Assembly (NCBI GenBank): GCA_038501195.1 | Contig: JBBPUQ010000002.1 | Coordinates: 744,001-808,000, forward strand | Direction of reading: 5' to 3' | DNA length: 64,000 bases | DNA from: Nemania diffusa | Taxonomy: Eukaryota; Ascomycota; Sordariomycetes; Xylariales; Xylariaceae | Shown: piece by piece, positions 47,346 to 61,345 of the stretch | Layout: each line of letters starts with the position of its first letter | Position numbering within the stretch: position 1 is the stretch's first letter | Program-made: the position numbers and the translations under genes | The notes under the pieces: generated by a model | Told to the model about the DNA's origin: nothing | Databases searched by the model: none | The model's input: only the letters and a program-made list of their open reading frames with translations

Positions 47346-50300
47346 AAAAATTGCTACAAAAGTATTTAGTTTAAATTTAAAAAACAAAACAAAAATAATG
47401 TTTATGTGTAAAAATACTTTTAAAAAAAAAAAAGATAGCTTTAGTAAGCTTTTTTATTAGCAACAGCTTTAGAAACTTTTGATATAACTTCAGAAAAAAT
47501 GTTGTAAGCGCAGCTTTATTTTTGTAATTTTATAGCTTCGAAAATGTATATATATTATTATAAAACTTGCTTTTTATATAAATATTATTAACAGCTTAGT
47601 TTATATAGCTATAAAAGTTAACAAAATTTAATTAATTAAAATGTTATATAAAACTAATACTTAAAACTTTTATATTTTTATTTTGTTTAAAAGCTAAGCT
47701 TAAATATATAATATTTAAATTGTTTCTGTTTATATAGCGTTAGTTGCATTATAATAGCAGAATATAAAAGTATATATTTTAAATAGCAAAAAAAACAGCA
47801 TTAGTTTAAGCATTTTTTTTATGCAACTTTAATTAAACTTAAAAAAATTGTATTTACTTTTTGAACTTTTTTAATGTTAAAGCTAAAGCTTAAGCATTAA
47901 AGTTATTTATATTTAAATAAAATTTGCTTAATAACAAAAAACTTAAGTACAAATTTATAAAAATACGAAAGTTTTAGTTTAAAGTATATTTTATATAATA
48001 AACATTTAAAATTTTTTGCTTTTTAAATTTTATAAAAACAAAGTTTAAAACTAAAATAACTAAGCTTTTAATATTTATTAAAAATTAATTATATAGTAGC
48101 AACAAAAAACTTAAATATATATTTTTAACAATAAAAAAGTTATATATAATAGTTTAAAACTTTAAAATAAATAAGTTTTTAAAAATATTGTATTTAATAA
48201 TTAAAATTGTTAGTTTTATAGCAGAAGTTGTTTTTTTTTATAACTTAAAGTTTAAACAAAAAAAAGTGCTTTAATATTTTTAAAATAATTAGTTTTAAAT
48301 TATATAATTTAATATAATAGCTTTATTATTTTTTTATTAATTAAGTTTATACTATTTAAATTTTTAGCTTAAATTTAATATTTAAAAATAGCTTTAATAA
48401 AACTAACTTTAAAAGTATTATTAGTTGTTTAGTTTATATTGTTTAAATAATTTTACAAAATAGCAATATAATAGTTGCTATTTACTATATTAAAAGTAGC
48501 TAAACTACTTATTATATCGGCTTAAAAATATTGTAAAACTTATAACTTGTATATAATATGCTTTATTTTAAAAACTTTAATTGTTTTGCTATTAGTTAAC
48601 AAGCTTTTTTTAATATTTTTTAGTTTAATTTATGCTTAGTTTTTTTTTAAAAAGTTTTTAAAAATAAATTTAAACAGAGCTGTTATTTTAACAAATGTTT
48701 AAAAAATGTAAAAAGTTTGTATTAATAAATAATAAGTAATTATATTATATTTTAAGTTAAAAACGTAGTAATTAATTGAAATAAAAAAAAAAAAATAAAA
48801 AAAAACAAATAATAAAAAAGCAGCTTTTATAATAAATTATATATATTATGTTTATAAATATGTTTTAAATATTTATATATTATTTTTATTTATATATTAA
48901 AACAGCTATATATATTAAATATAATACTTAAATGTTATAACATTTTACAACATTTTAAAAGTTTTTTGCTATGTTTAATATGTTATTTTTAAATAGCTAT
49001 ACATATTAAACAGCTATATATATTAAACAAAAACAGTGTTTTTGTTATTAAACAAAAAACTTAAATATTACTAAATTATATGTTTTTTTATATTTTGTTA
49101 ATGCTTGATTTTTTATATTATATTTAATATATTATATAAAGCGTTTACTAGCTTTTAGCTGCTTACGCTGATTTTTTAAAAATTTAACTTGTTTTTAAGC
49201 AAAGTTTTTTTTTTTGCTACAAAAACTTTTGTTTACTTGTTACACCTAGTTTGCGCTGTAGTAATATTTTCGTACATATTAAACATATAACTTATTATAC
49301 TATAAGCTAAAAACTAAATAGCTATATTGTTAATATTAATAATTTAGTTTTAAAGCTTAAGTTATTAAAATAAATAGTTAAATATTAAAAAGCTGTTAAA
49401 AATAATAAACTTAATAAAATAACAAATGTAATTTTTAAAAGTTAAATTTAGTAAAATATAAATAAAGCTGTAATTAATTGTAAGCTTTATAGTTTTTAGT
49501 TTAAAGTTAATTTTTTATAAAAATGTAGCAATTTTATTATTAAAGTTTATAAAAGTCGATAAAAACAGCTTGTTTAAAGCAAAGCTTATTAGTTTGCTTT
49601 TTAGTTTTAATATTTAGTTTGTAGTTATTAATACAAATATATTAATACATTTATATTTAAGCTAAATTTAACTAACAATGTAATAATAAATATTTTTATT
49701 ATATTGTATTTTAAACAACTAACTAGTTTTTTTTATAATTATGTTTAAAGCAGCGACTTTTTTGCATTAAGCGTTAAATAAGTACTAAAAGCAGATATAA
49801 CTAGTTTTTAAAACAAATTGAATAACTTCTGCTATTTTTTAATAGCTATTTTTAATATAAAAAGATATAAAGTTTAAAGCAGCTGTGTAAACTGATTGTA
49901 GAACGTTTGTAAAAAAAGCTAAGTTGTTGCAAAAAAAAGAAAGTATTAGCAACTAGCGCATGTTATTATTACAAAAAAAGCCCAAAAGTGCAACGTTTAA
50001 ATGCAGCTTTTTATTTACTATAAAGTTTAATGTAATTTAATACATTGAATTAAATAAATATATTTATATAATTATATAATAACTAATTAAACAAGCACTA
50101 AAAAAAAAAAAAACTTTAAAACTTAGCTAAATTATATTATAAAAAAAGTTTAGTATTATAACTAAAAAGCTAATGCTATAACTAAAAGTTAATATATTTT
50201 GTTTTGTTAAATTAGTGTTATATTTAAAGTTTTATAATTAATGTTTATATAACTTATTTATTAAATTTTTTTGCTAAATTTGTTTGTTAATTAGTATTTT

Positions 50301-52589
50301 TAATTTGTTAAAAATAATAAGCAAACATTTTAAAAAAATATAATAAACAAAGTATAAGTGTAAAAAACAAGCAAAATAAAAAAAAGATATATATATAATA
50401 CAAAAAACTTTATTAATTATTATACTATTTATTACTAAAATAATTTAATATTAATTATATATTAAGCTTTTGTAAATATATATTTATAGCTACTAGTTTA
50501 TAATTTGTTATTAAAAGCGCAAAGTTATAATTTAATAAAAAAAGCAGATATTGTATTTATAGCTACTAAAAAATTTAATATAGTATATATGTTTTATAAA
50601 ATATATATATTTTTGCTGTAGCTAATGCAACAGCTTATTATATTTTTTTTATTTATTTGGTTTTTTGTTTAAAATTAAAGTTTAACATTTGTTTTTTTTT
50701 ATATAGCATTTAGTTATATTTATTTTTAAGCTAAAAAAATGTTAAAACAATAACTATACTATTTAGTAAATTTATGTTTGCTGTTAACGCTTTGTTTATT
50801 ACAAAATAAAAATATATGTTTTTGTAAGTTTTATAAATTGTTTTTATAAAAGCTTTTTGCTGCAACTTAAAGTAGAAATATAAGTTTACATTTAAGTTTT
50901 AAACTAATAAAATAATGTTGTTATAAATATAGCAGAAATAAACTTTTATTATAAAATATACTATGTTAGCAAAAGCTATAGTAAATATGCTAAAATTAAA
51001 TATTTACTATTAAAAGTTAGCTACTGCGAATAGCTTAAAATAAATGTAACAATAGCAACAACTAAAGTAATAATTAAACTAAAAGCAGGCAAATATATTG
51101 TAATAACTAATAAAGTAATAGTAATAATATTATAGTAAAATAAAAATAAAATAATGCTTTTACTAAAGTAGCAATAAAAAAGCTTTAGTATAAATAGTTT
51201 ATATTTTTAAATGTGCTTTAATTAAACTAGTAACAAGAATATATAATGTAATTTCAAAACTAAGTCAAAAGCTTTTTTACTAAAGTTATAGAACTGAGTT
51301 AAAAAGTTTTTTTGATTTAATATAATATATAAAAACTACTTTATTTTTTAAAGCTGTTAGTTTGTTATTTTATATTTTTTTTAATACTTATAGCATTTAA
51401 ATATTAAACTAGTTTTTTTAACTTTTTATTTTTAACATTTTTTTATATAAACTGCTATTAATAATATTAGCTATAAATGTTAAATATATATTTAATACTA
51501 TAACATTTTAACTATTTAATTTATTTTAAACTTTAGTTTTTAATAAGCAAGTTTTATATTTACAGCTAGTTAAATTATTATTAATTTAGTTTTTTTAATT
51601 TATTAATTGTTGCAGCTTTTTAAAAAAGTATATTTTATTTTAAACAGTAGCTTTAAATCAACTGTTTTTATTTTATAGCATAGCTAGTAATAAAAACATA
51701 AGTCAATTATTTGTAAAGCTAAGTATAATAAATCGAAAAATATATATTGTTTTTATAACTGCTTTAAATATTTTTTTAAACTTGTTGCTGTTTTAATATA
51801 GCTAAAACTAAGCTTTTGTTTAATTAAGCTATATTATTTTATATTTGTTCTGTGCTATTTTAGCTTTAACTACTTTTTTTTTAACAAGTTAGTTTAGCTT
51901 AAAATAAAAGCTATTTTTTACTTTAGTAACAATTATGTAGCAGTATTTGTTACTACAGCTTAGCTTGTACATTTAAAACAGCAGCTAGTTTATAAACTAT
52001 GTTTTAATAAACTATATTTAAGCTTTAGTAAAAACTAGCTAAACTAACTTTTTGATTTTATATTTTAAGCTGAACTAAATTTTAGTAGTAATTAAAGCAA
52101 AAAGCTGTTTATATACTATTTGCAGTGCTATTTATTAGTTTTAGCGCAGTAATAGAGTAAAAAACGGTTGCTAAAGCTTATTTATATTGGAAAGGTTAAA
52201 AAGATATATTATTGTAACAAAGTTTTGTAATAAAGTTTTTTAGTAAAATCGAACTTTAAATAAAAACTTAAAAAGTAAGCTGCTTAATAGTTAAAATAAA
52301 TGTTTATAAAGTATAAAAAAAGCCAAGCAATTACTACAGAAAAAAACAAGCAATTATTTTGTTTGTATAAATCGCTTTGTTTTTGTTTAGTAGTAATAGC
52401 ACAAACGTTTTAAATTAGCAATGTTTTAAATATTTTATAAAACTTAGTTTATATTTTTATATATATAAATACTTAAAACTGCTTAGTATTAAAAAGTAAT
52501 ATAGTTTTTGTAGTAATAATATAGTTTATTAAGCAATATTTAACTAGTTAAGCTAAAAGTTCGTAGTATTATAAGCAAGCTGTAAAACT

Positions 52590-52955
52590 GTTTTAGCTAA
52601 CTAAACTAAAACACTTTATAACTTGTTTATAACTTTTTTTTTATGTTATAATATTATAAGATGTTATTTTTTTAAACTTTTTGTTTAATTTTTTCTAAGC
52701 TTTTTTAACTTTTTAATTGTGCACTAGTTTTGTATTAATGTATTAAGCACTAAAACAGCGTTTTAGCTAGCTAAACTAAAATATTTCATAACTTATTTAC
52801 AACTTTTTTGCTATATTATAATAACTATAAAATGTTATTTTTTTAAACTTTTTGTTTAGTTTTTTTTTAGTTTGTTCAACTTTTTAAAAACTAAAGTAGT
52901 TTTGTATATATAGTTATATGCTAGTTTTGTACTAATACATTAAGCACTAAAACAG
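52590..52955. repeat. Tandem duplication, 170 and 196 bp copies
   Basis: Copy 1 (52590-52759) and copy 2 (52760-52955) share GTTTTAGCTA, ACTAAACTAAAA, ATGTTATTTTTTTAAACTTT and the end TTAAGCACTAAAACAGC. Copy 2 has an insertion of about 26 bp. A further partial copy continues to about 53110 (ATTAGTTTTATATTAACG, then CATTTAAAAGTTTATAAAT). Substitutions are mainly C/T and G/A. Confidence 0.75.
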
Positions 52956-55783
52956 CTAACAAAAATTTACATTTAAAAACTTATAAATATTATTTTGTAT
53001 TAAAATATATATATAGTTATATATTAGTTTTATATTAACGTGTTAAATATTAAAACAGTTAACAAAGCTTTATATATAAGCTAGTAAAAACTGACATTTA
53101 AAAGTTTATAAATTTGTTATAAAAAAAAAAAAGCGCTGCTAATTAGTATGTGTTATTAGTAAAAATAACAGTTATTAAATTTATAGCTTATAAAGTTTTA
53201 ACTAAAATTAAACTAGCAAAATAAAATAAATTAATATATTAAAAGCTTTTTAAATTATATAATATATTAGTTAATTAAGCTGTATATGTTTGAACTAAAA
53301 AAAGTAGCTTGTATTTGTTGCATTTGTTTTAGCGTTTACTTTTTTTTTGTAAGCTTATGTAGTAAAAAATAAAGAACAAACAACAAAGCAATAGCGCTTA
53401 TTTGTTTAGTTAATATAAATAGTTTCTGTTATTTAAAGTTTTATAAAAAGTAAAAAATGCTATATTATAATTTGTTATTTAAGGTTTTAACTAGTAATAA
53501 TAATGTAAATTTAAATAAGTAATATATTGTAGTATGTTTATATCTGGTTTATTTTTTTGTATAATATAGTAATAAGCTATAAGCTGCAGCTTTTTTTCTA
53601 GTATAAAATAGCTGTAGTAAATAAGCTATAAGCTTTAACAGTTTTTTTATAACTTAAGCTATTGCTTTGAAGTATAAAAACGTACTAACAATAAGTTAAA
53701 AAAGTTAAAAACAAAAAAGCTTTAAATAATATTTATATTGTAAGTTTTAAACAAAAGCTATTGCTAGTTTAGTTGTTATTACTTTTTATATTGTTTAAAA
53801 CAGCTAATAAAACATATTTAGTTTATTGTTGTTTTTAAAATAACTAAGTAGTATTGAACTAGTTTTACTGTTAAAAGTTAAAAAAATCACTTATGTTATT
53901 TAATATGTTTTATATTTTATTTTTAAAGCAAAAGTGTTTAATATTATAATTTAGTAATAATAAACAAAAAAAAAATATAGCAAAAAAGCAGCAAGCTTTA
54001 ATAAAAAAAGTTAGTTGTTTTTTAGTTGCTTTTTTTTTAGTACTAGCTGTTTTTTATAACATAGCTTTTTTTTTAAAAGTGTTATTATTTCTATTTATTT
54101 AGTTGTATATTTTATTTTTTTTGTTTTTAACTATTGAAATAAATATATAAATTTAAAAGTACTGCAAACTAAGCTGCTAACATATATATAGTACAATAGT
54201 TAAAAGCACTTTTTATAGCTTGAATTTTACAAAAGTAGTTAATCTGCTGCAATATATTCAAAAACAATATAAGCAAAACAAACATAATAAAGCGTTAATA
54301 TTTGTTATTTAAGTATATTTACTAGTTCTAGCTTTCAAAAGTTATATTAATAAAACTTAGTTGTTAAATGTAGCAGCAGTTAATATTAGTATTAATATTA
54401 GCACTTTTTTTAGCGTATTTTTGTTTTTGCTAATGTTTTAAATGCTAAAAACACTTGCAACTTATACAGCAGTATTACTAGCGCTATTAGCGCTTTTTTT
54501 AAACCTAGGGCAAATAACTTATAAAAAAAACTTGTGCAATATAAACTGTTTAAAAGTTAAAAAGTTTTTAAAGCGCGCTTGTTTTTAAAACGTTATATTA
54601 ATATATAACGCAGTTGTTTTTAAAAAATATTCGAACTAGATCAAAAATATTCAATAGCTGTTTTAAAACAAAAAAAATTATTTAAAAAGCTATATGTTTC
54701 AGTTAATAACGTTATAAAAACTAAGTATGTTTTATTTAAGTACATATGTTATTTAGTTTAAAAATTAGCAAGTATTTAAGCTAAAAACTTTTGCTAGCTT
54801 ATTAAAGTTTGAAAATTATGTTTTTATTAGTTCTAGCTATGTAGTAAATACTAAAAAAACGTATTATTTTTGTTAAAGTTAATACTAATATAGTTTGCAA
54901 ATATATAAATACAACAACTATATAACTACTTTAATTTGCATAATTGTATAATTTAAGAACTAGCTGTAAACTAGAGTTTAGTTCAATACTTTTTTTGAAT
55001 TTAGTTTATATTAGCAGTAAAATAGCTTATATAAATATTATAACTTGTTTTATATAAACCTGTTTTATTTTATATATAAGCTAGTTTTATGCAATATTTA
55101 CTGCTAAATATATTAAAAGTATATATTATTTTTATAAACTTATAGCAAAAATATTTTATTAAAGTGTTACTTTTATAACTTATTATATTTGATATAAATA
55201 AGCTATTGTATTTTTTGTGCTTTATTGTTGCTTTATTAACAATAGCTATATAATACATTTTATTTATTATGTTTGAAGTATGTACTATTTAAGTGTTTAT
55301 TTTTAAACAAATATATAAGCTTTACTAAATACTTTTTGTTTAGCTTTTGTAGTATTAGTACTTAATATTTAAAAACTAGTTCTTTTTGTTACTAAAAGTT
55401 ATTTAAGCAAAACTTTTTAACTTAATTATACAAAAATAAAGCAGTTTTTGTTATTTAACTTTTATTTGCTAGCTATATAGTTGTATTAAAAGTTTTAGCA
55501 AAGTTGCTAGTTTGTAGAGCTATGTTTAAACAAAGCATACTAATTGTAGCAAAAAAAAAAAAATAAAAAAAGTACAGCAAACTGCTATATTATAAAAGTT
55601 GTACTTAAAAACAACTTGTAGTAACAAATTTAATTTTACTACAGTTAAACTAGCAGCTATTTTATAAAGCAGTTTTTTGTAAAAAGTTGTTAAAACTTAG
55701 TTTATATAGCTATTATTTGTTAGTTTAAAGAAAGTTAAATATATTATAATATATTTACTTATAATACTAAAGCGAAGCTTAAA

Positions 55784-55875
55784 ATAAAACAAGTGTATAA
55801 AAGTTAATAAAAAGCAAAAAAAAATAAATAAAAGTAAATAAAAGCAAAAAATAACATTAGTTAATTATTACTATT
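55784..55875. repeat. Dispersed repeat, copy A
   Basis: Contains AAGTTAATAAAAAGCAAAAA, then runs of AAATAAAAG and ends ACATTAGTTAATTATTA. A second copy lies at 58208-58310 in the same orientation, about 2.4 kb away. Confidence 0.6.
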
Positions 55876-56029
55876 AAGTTTTATTATTTAGTACAAGTAG
55901 CAATTTTTAAATATCGAAAAATTGTTAATAGTATATATATTTAAAAGTAAGTACACAAATAAAACTAGTAGTATAAAACTTAGTTCAGTTTTTATTTAAT
56001 AAACACTTTATTATTATAACATATAAACT

Positions 56030-56075
56030 GTTTTAATTTTTTTTGTATTTTAGCTATAATAAGCTACAAGTACTA
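56030..56075. repeat. Dispersed repeat, copy A (46 bp)
   Basis: Shares TTTTTTTGTATTTTAGCTAT followed by AA(T/C)AAGCTA(C/T)AAGTA with 57030-57075, exactly 1.0 kb away. The two differences in that core are transitions. Confidence 0.65.
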
Positions 56076-56672
56076 TTGCTCTTTGTAAAATTAAACAATT
56101 GTAAAAATTGAACATGTTTTTTAACTTTTTTTTACTAAAAAGTGTATAATTATACTACTAAACTATTAGCTTAATATATTTATATTTCAATTAGTTAAAT
56201 ATATTAAAACAGCTTTAAAAATAGCTTTACTTTTTTCAAAAACTGTTGTTTTTAACATTTTTATTACTATTATTTTTTAGTACAATTTATACACAAATGA
56301 AAATGTTTTCAACAATAATTTTGACTTTTTAATATTATAAAAAGTATATAAAACTTAATAATAACTGATTTTATTTCAAACTAAAAATAGCTATACTAAA
56401 ACTTAAAATCTAAAACTAAAAACTTACTAAAACTTATTAAAAAAAAAAATTAAATTAATTATATAAACAAATAAATAAAAACTTTACTAACTAACTTTTT
56501 TAACTATATTTTAATTAACTAAAAGCTTTATAAAAAACAATAACTTTTAAAACATTAGAAAGTATAAATTTTTAAAAGAATAAAGTTGTAAATAAATAGT
56601 TAAAAATAACTTTTTTTTTTATTGCTATTAATTAATAAATATGCTTTAGCAATTAACTATTTAATATATAAA

Positions 56673-56955
56673 GTAGTAATAAAAACTTAGTTTTAGTTTG
56701 TTTTTTTGCTATTTTCAACAATATAATTAATTATTTTATTAAAACTTAACAACTGCTTTTTTTAATAACATAATTAGTTATTTTACTTAGTACAATCAAA
56801 AAACTTAGTTAAAATAGTAATAAAAACCTAGTTTTATTTTAACTTTTTACTATTGTTAACAATATAATTAGTTACTTTTTACTAAGATTTAACAATTTTA
56901 TAAACTTTATATATTTAATACGATTAAAAAACTTAGTTAAACTATTTACAAAGTT
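56673..56955. repeat. Tandem duplication, about 140 bp, two copies
   Basis: Segment 56673-56813 is repeated at 56814-56955. Matching words include TAGTAATAAAAAC(T/C)TAGTTTTA, ACAATATAATTA(A/G)TTA and AAAAAACTTAGTTAAA. Differences are mostly transitions. Confidence 0.65.
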
Positions 56956-57029
56956 ATTTTTTAACTTAGTATATTAAAAGTATATATAACTTGCTTTAAT
57001 TTTTTAATTAATATAATAGTATATTATAC

Positions 57030-57075
57030 AAATTAATTTTTTTTGTATTTTAGCTATAACAAGCTATAAGTATTG
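57030..57075. repeat. Dispersed repeat, copy B (46 bp)
   Basis: Partner of 56030-56075, same orientation. Confidence 0.65.
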
Positions 57076-58207
57076 TTACTAATAACTACTGTTAACTTTA
57101 AATATAATAACTTTAGTAGTTTTTTATACTTGCGTTTTTATTTTTTTTAAAAAACATATTTTTTTTTTTTTAAATATACATTTATAGTACTTTTTGTAAT
57201 AGCTATAGTTTTTATATTAGTTTTGTTTAATTAAGCATTTGTTGCACTCGTTTTAAATAATATAAATCGAACTTGCTTTTTTATAATAAACTTAGCTTTG
57301 TTTTAGTTAAATGTTTAATTAATTAAATGTTTAAATAAAACATATATATAGTTACAACTATTACTAATACTATTATTATTGTTTGTTTTATTGCTATTTT
57401 TGTTATTTTTAGTTTTGTTTTTATATTTAGTATTATTAGCGTTTTTATTTTTGTTATTACTTCTTTTTAAATCGCTATTATTATTACTATTATTTTAGCT
57501 TTAAAATAAATAAATAAATCTTAAAGCAAAAAATTGTTTTTATTTTATTAGTAATAGCTACAAAAAATATATATATTGTTTACTTTTAAGTATTATTATA
57601 TAAAACTTGTAGCTGTTTTAATATATTTAAGCATATTAAACTTTTTAATACATTTTAGAACCTTTTTTTTTTTGTTTATACTTTAATGTTTAAAAACGTT
57701 TATTAACTTTTTTTTAATTTATAAATAATAATTTAAATGTTTATTAAATGTAATAAGCGCTATAAAAATAACAAAATAAACTAGTTTGTAATAGTATAGT
57801 TTTAGTTAGTTTTTATATTTTAATAAACTTAAAGTTTTAAAAAAAAAAACGATAATATGAAATAAAAAACCAAAAAGTAATTTAAAAACCTTTTGTACAA
57901 ACTTTATAATGTATAAATATATATAATAAATAAAGTATATGTAGTTTTATATAAATAACAATTAAAAATATACAAATAATATTTATATTTATAATATAAA
58001 ATTTTTTTTACTTTTTATAAGTTAAAAAAGTTATAGTTATATTTAAACTACGTTTTTTATTACTTTAAGTTTTTGCAACAACTAAATAAAAAAAGCTACA
58101 AACTATTAAACGAACTTTTTTTTATTGTTTGAGTTGTTTTTGCTACAACTTTTTTGTTTTAACTTATACTTTTGTTTATGTTTAGTTAAACATTAATATA
58201 TTTTTAC

Positions 58208-58310
58208 AGCTAAAACAAAAAGTATGTAAAAATTAATAAAAAGCAAAAAAAAGTAAAAAAAAATAAAAAAAAGCAAATAAAATTAAAAAAAAACATTAGC
58301 TAGTTATTAT
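58208..58310. repeat. Dispersed repeat, copy B
   Basis: Partner of 55784-55875: contains AAATTAATAAAAAGCAAAAA, AT-rich AAAAG runs and ACATTAGCTAGTTATTA. Confidence 0.6.
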
Positions 58311-58318
58311 ATTGATAC

Positions 58319-58530
58319 AACTTTTTTATTTAAAGCTTTTTTTTTTTATTTCTAGTTTTGTTTTTTTATACTATAACATTGTTTTTATTTAAAGCTTTTT
58401 TTTTAGTTTTGCTTTTTTATACTACAACATTGTTTTTACTTTTAGTTATTATTACTACATTAATACAACTTTATTAACACAACTTTTTTATTTAAAGCTT
58501 TTTTTTTTTATTTCTAGTTTTATTTTTTTA
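58319..58530. repeat. Short tandem repeat, unit about 60 bp
   Basis: Three copies of TTTTTATTTAAAGCTTTTTT followed by a T-rich stretch with TAGTTTTGTTTTTTTATACTA(T/C)AACATTG; copies start near 58322, 58382 and 58486, the third separated by about 45 bp of other sequence. Confidence 0.65.
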
Positions 58531-59084
58531 CTTTTTTTTGTTTCAACTATTTATTTAATTACTACTACAATATATAAATTAAATCTGCTACTAAAAACGA
58601 TTATAATATTAAAATGCAAAACTTAAAAAATAAAAAGTATAAAACTTAAAATAAAAAATATAATACTAACTATAGTAGTTATAATAATTTAAAAACTTTA
58701 AACTTAAGCTTTAAAAACGAGCTATTTGATATTGTTAATAAAAAGCTACTTAATACTGTTAATAAAAAGCTAGCTAGTTTAAATACAGAAAAGCCGATTT
58801 AAAAAAAAAGCGACTAAATATAAAATAACTATAGCTATATATAAGTAAAAAAAAAAAAACACAATTTAAACTTAATTTATACAACTTAAAAGCTTTGTAA
58901 ACTTTTAAAAGTTTGTTTATTTGTAATAACTTAAAAAGAAATATTTTACAAGTGCTAAAACAACTTTAAAAAACCTAGCTTGTTGTTTTATACTAAAAAA
59001 AAAGCATAAAAGCAATATATTAAAAAGTTATTAGAATATTTATTGACTTTTTTTAATTATATTAAAAACTAAAATTAAGTTAAA

Positions 59085-59200
59085 TATTAAAACTAAGCTA
59101 AAAATTAAAATTAAAAATATTAAAACTAAGCTAAAAACTAAAATTAAAAATATTAAAACTAAATTAAATATTAAAATCAAATTAAATATTAAAATTAGTT
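59085..59200. repeat. 33-bp and 18-bp nested tandem repeat
   Basis: TATTAAAA(C/T) recurs at 59085, 59118, 59151, 59169 and 59187: spacing 33, 33, 18 and 18 bp. The 33-bp unit is the 18-bp unit plus about 15 bp (ending AAAATTAAAAA). Confidence 0.7.
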
Positions 59201-60782
59201 AATTAAGTATTATAATTAAATAGTGCTTTAGTTATAATTAGACTTTAGTTTTTTTAGCTTTTTTTTTAATGCAGTATATAACTGTGCAAGTTTTGTTTTT
59301 AATAATAATAGTTATATTGTAATAAATTATACAAAAAATAATTTGTTTTTAAGTTTTAATTATATAAATTTTGCAAAACAATATATAGTTTTAGTTGTTT
59401 TTGTTTTATTAAAGCAGTAGTTGTATATTTAATATAATTAATATAATTTTAAAACTAAAAAACTTAAACTAAAATAGCTTTTTTATATTTTAATAAACTA
59501 TATAATAATTTATGTTTTTTGTAATATAAGTATTTTAAACTGTATAAATTAACTTAGCAAGCTATAACAAATTATTAACAATAACAATATATAGTTTTAA
59601 AAGTTTTTTGAAGTATTATAAACTAATATTTGTTTAAGTTTTGTTAAAAAGTTTTTATTACAATAAAAGCTACAATTACTAAATTAATTCTAAAGTTAAA
59701 TTTTTTAACTTTACAACTAGTGCTTTATATAAAAATATTGCTGATTTAATTATTGCTTATATAATAAATTATATAGTATTTTGTTTTAAATCGCTCGAAA
59801 TTACAGTATTAGCTAAACTAAATTTAATATATATTTAACAATTTTATTAGTTAATTACTATAAAAAAAAAGTTTTTTACTTATTTTATAAATAAAACGTT
59901 TTTTTTGTTTAATTAACATTTTAAAATTATAATACTATTTTTAGTTAAACAAAAGTATAAATTAAAATATTAAAAAAATATAATCAAATTGCAGTAGTAT
60001 TAAATGTTAACAAAAAAAATCTAATATTTAAATAGTTTTTATATAAAATTATATATTAGTTATATTTTAAGCTGTAATAGCTAAAAATTAAAACTTTAAA
60101 CTTAAATATAAACAAATTATATTTTAAAGTTAGTTTTAATTGAATATGTTTTTTTTTAGTTTTTTTTATAAACTATTTAACAAAAATAACTATTAAAAGT
60201 TATTTTTAATATAATATTGCAATAAAAATAAGATATTAAAACGCTGCTAATAATTAAAATTTTAATTATGTTTTTAGTTAAAATTTAAAACGTTTAATTA
60301 TAAAGTTTACTATTATAATAATTAATTATAAATAAAGCAAATATAATGCTAATATTATATAAAATATAAATATAGTTATTTAGTTAATTTTATAAAATAG
60401 TATATTTGCTGCTTTTTGTAATACAATAAGTAATAAAATCTAAAAAGTTAAATTATAGCTAAAAAAAATTAAATATTTGCTGCAACAATTTATATATAAT
60501 GTTTTATTGCTAATTAAACTATAAATTAATAGTAAAATATATAATTTTTTATATTTAGTTTATTATATATTTCAGCTGTTAATAAGTTTATATATATATT
60601 ATATAATTAATTATTACTATTTAAATATAACATTTGATTATAAGTTATATTTAAAAAAGTTTTTTTTAAATAAAACTTATTGTTTTTATAAAAACTATAA
60701 ACATTTTAAAAATATTAAAATATATAACTGCAATATAAAAAATTATTAAAATATATTTTTATGTTTTTATAAAAATTGCAAA

Positions 60783-61345
60783 GCTACTTTTGCAAAAAAA
60801 AGTAATTTTAAGCAGTATAAACAAGCTATATATTTTAAAAAAAAACTGTTTTTTTGTAATATATATAAAGCTACTTTTGTAAAAAAAAGTTATTTTAAAC
60901 AGTATAAACAAGCTATATATTTTAAAAAAAAACTGTTTTTTTGTAATATATATAAAACTACTTTTGTAAAAAAAAGTAATTTTAAACAGTATAAACAAAC
61001 TATATATTTTAAAAAAAAACTGTTTTTTTGTAATATATATAAAGCTACTTTTATAAAAAAAAGTAATTTTAAGCAGTATAAACAAGTTATATATTTTGAA
61101 AAAAAACTGTTTTTTTGTAATATATACAAAGCTGCTTTTATATAAAAAAATAGTTTTAAATAGTATAAATAAACTATATATTTTAAAAAAAAACTGTTTT
61201 TTTATAATATATATAAAGCTGTTTTTATATAAAAAAGTAATTTTAAATAATATAAACAAACTATATATTTTAAAAAAAAACTGTTTTTTTATAATATATA
61301 TAAAGCTGCTTTTGTAAAAAAAAGTAACTTTAAATAATATAAACA
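60783..61345. repeat. 87-bp minisatellite, about 6.5 copies
   Basis: The junction word (G/A)CT(A/G)C or GCTGT begins copies at 60783, 60870, 60957, 61044, 61131, 61218 and 61305, each exactly 87 bp apart. Each unit has a conserved AAAAAAAAACTGTTTTTTT core and a (G/A)CAGTATAAACAA(G/A)C segment. Nearly all variable sites are G/A or C/T. Because 87 is a multiple of three, a 195-codon minus-strand frame (61346-60759) survives with a 29-residue Phe/Ile/Lys-rich repeat; I read this as a by-product of the period rather than a gene. Confidence 0.88.
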
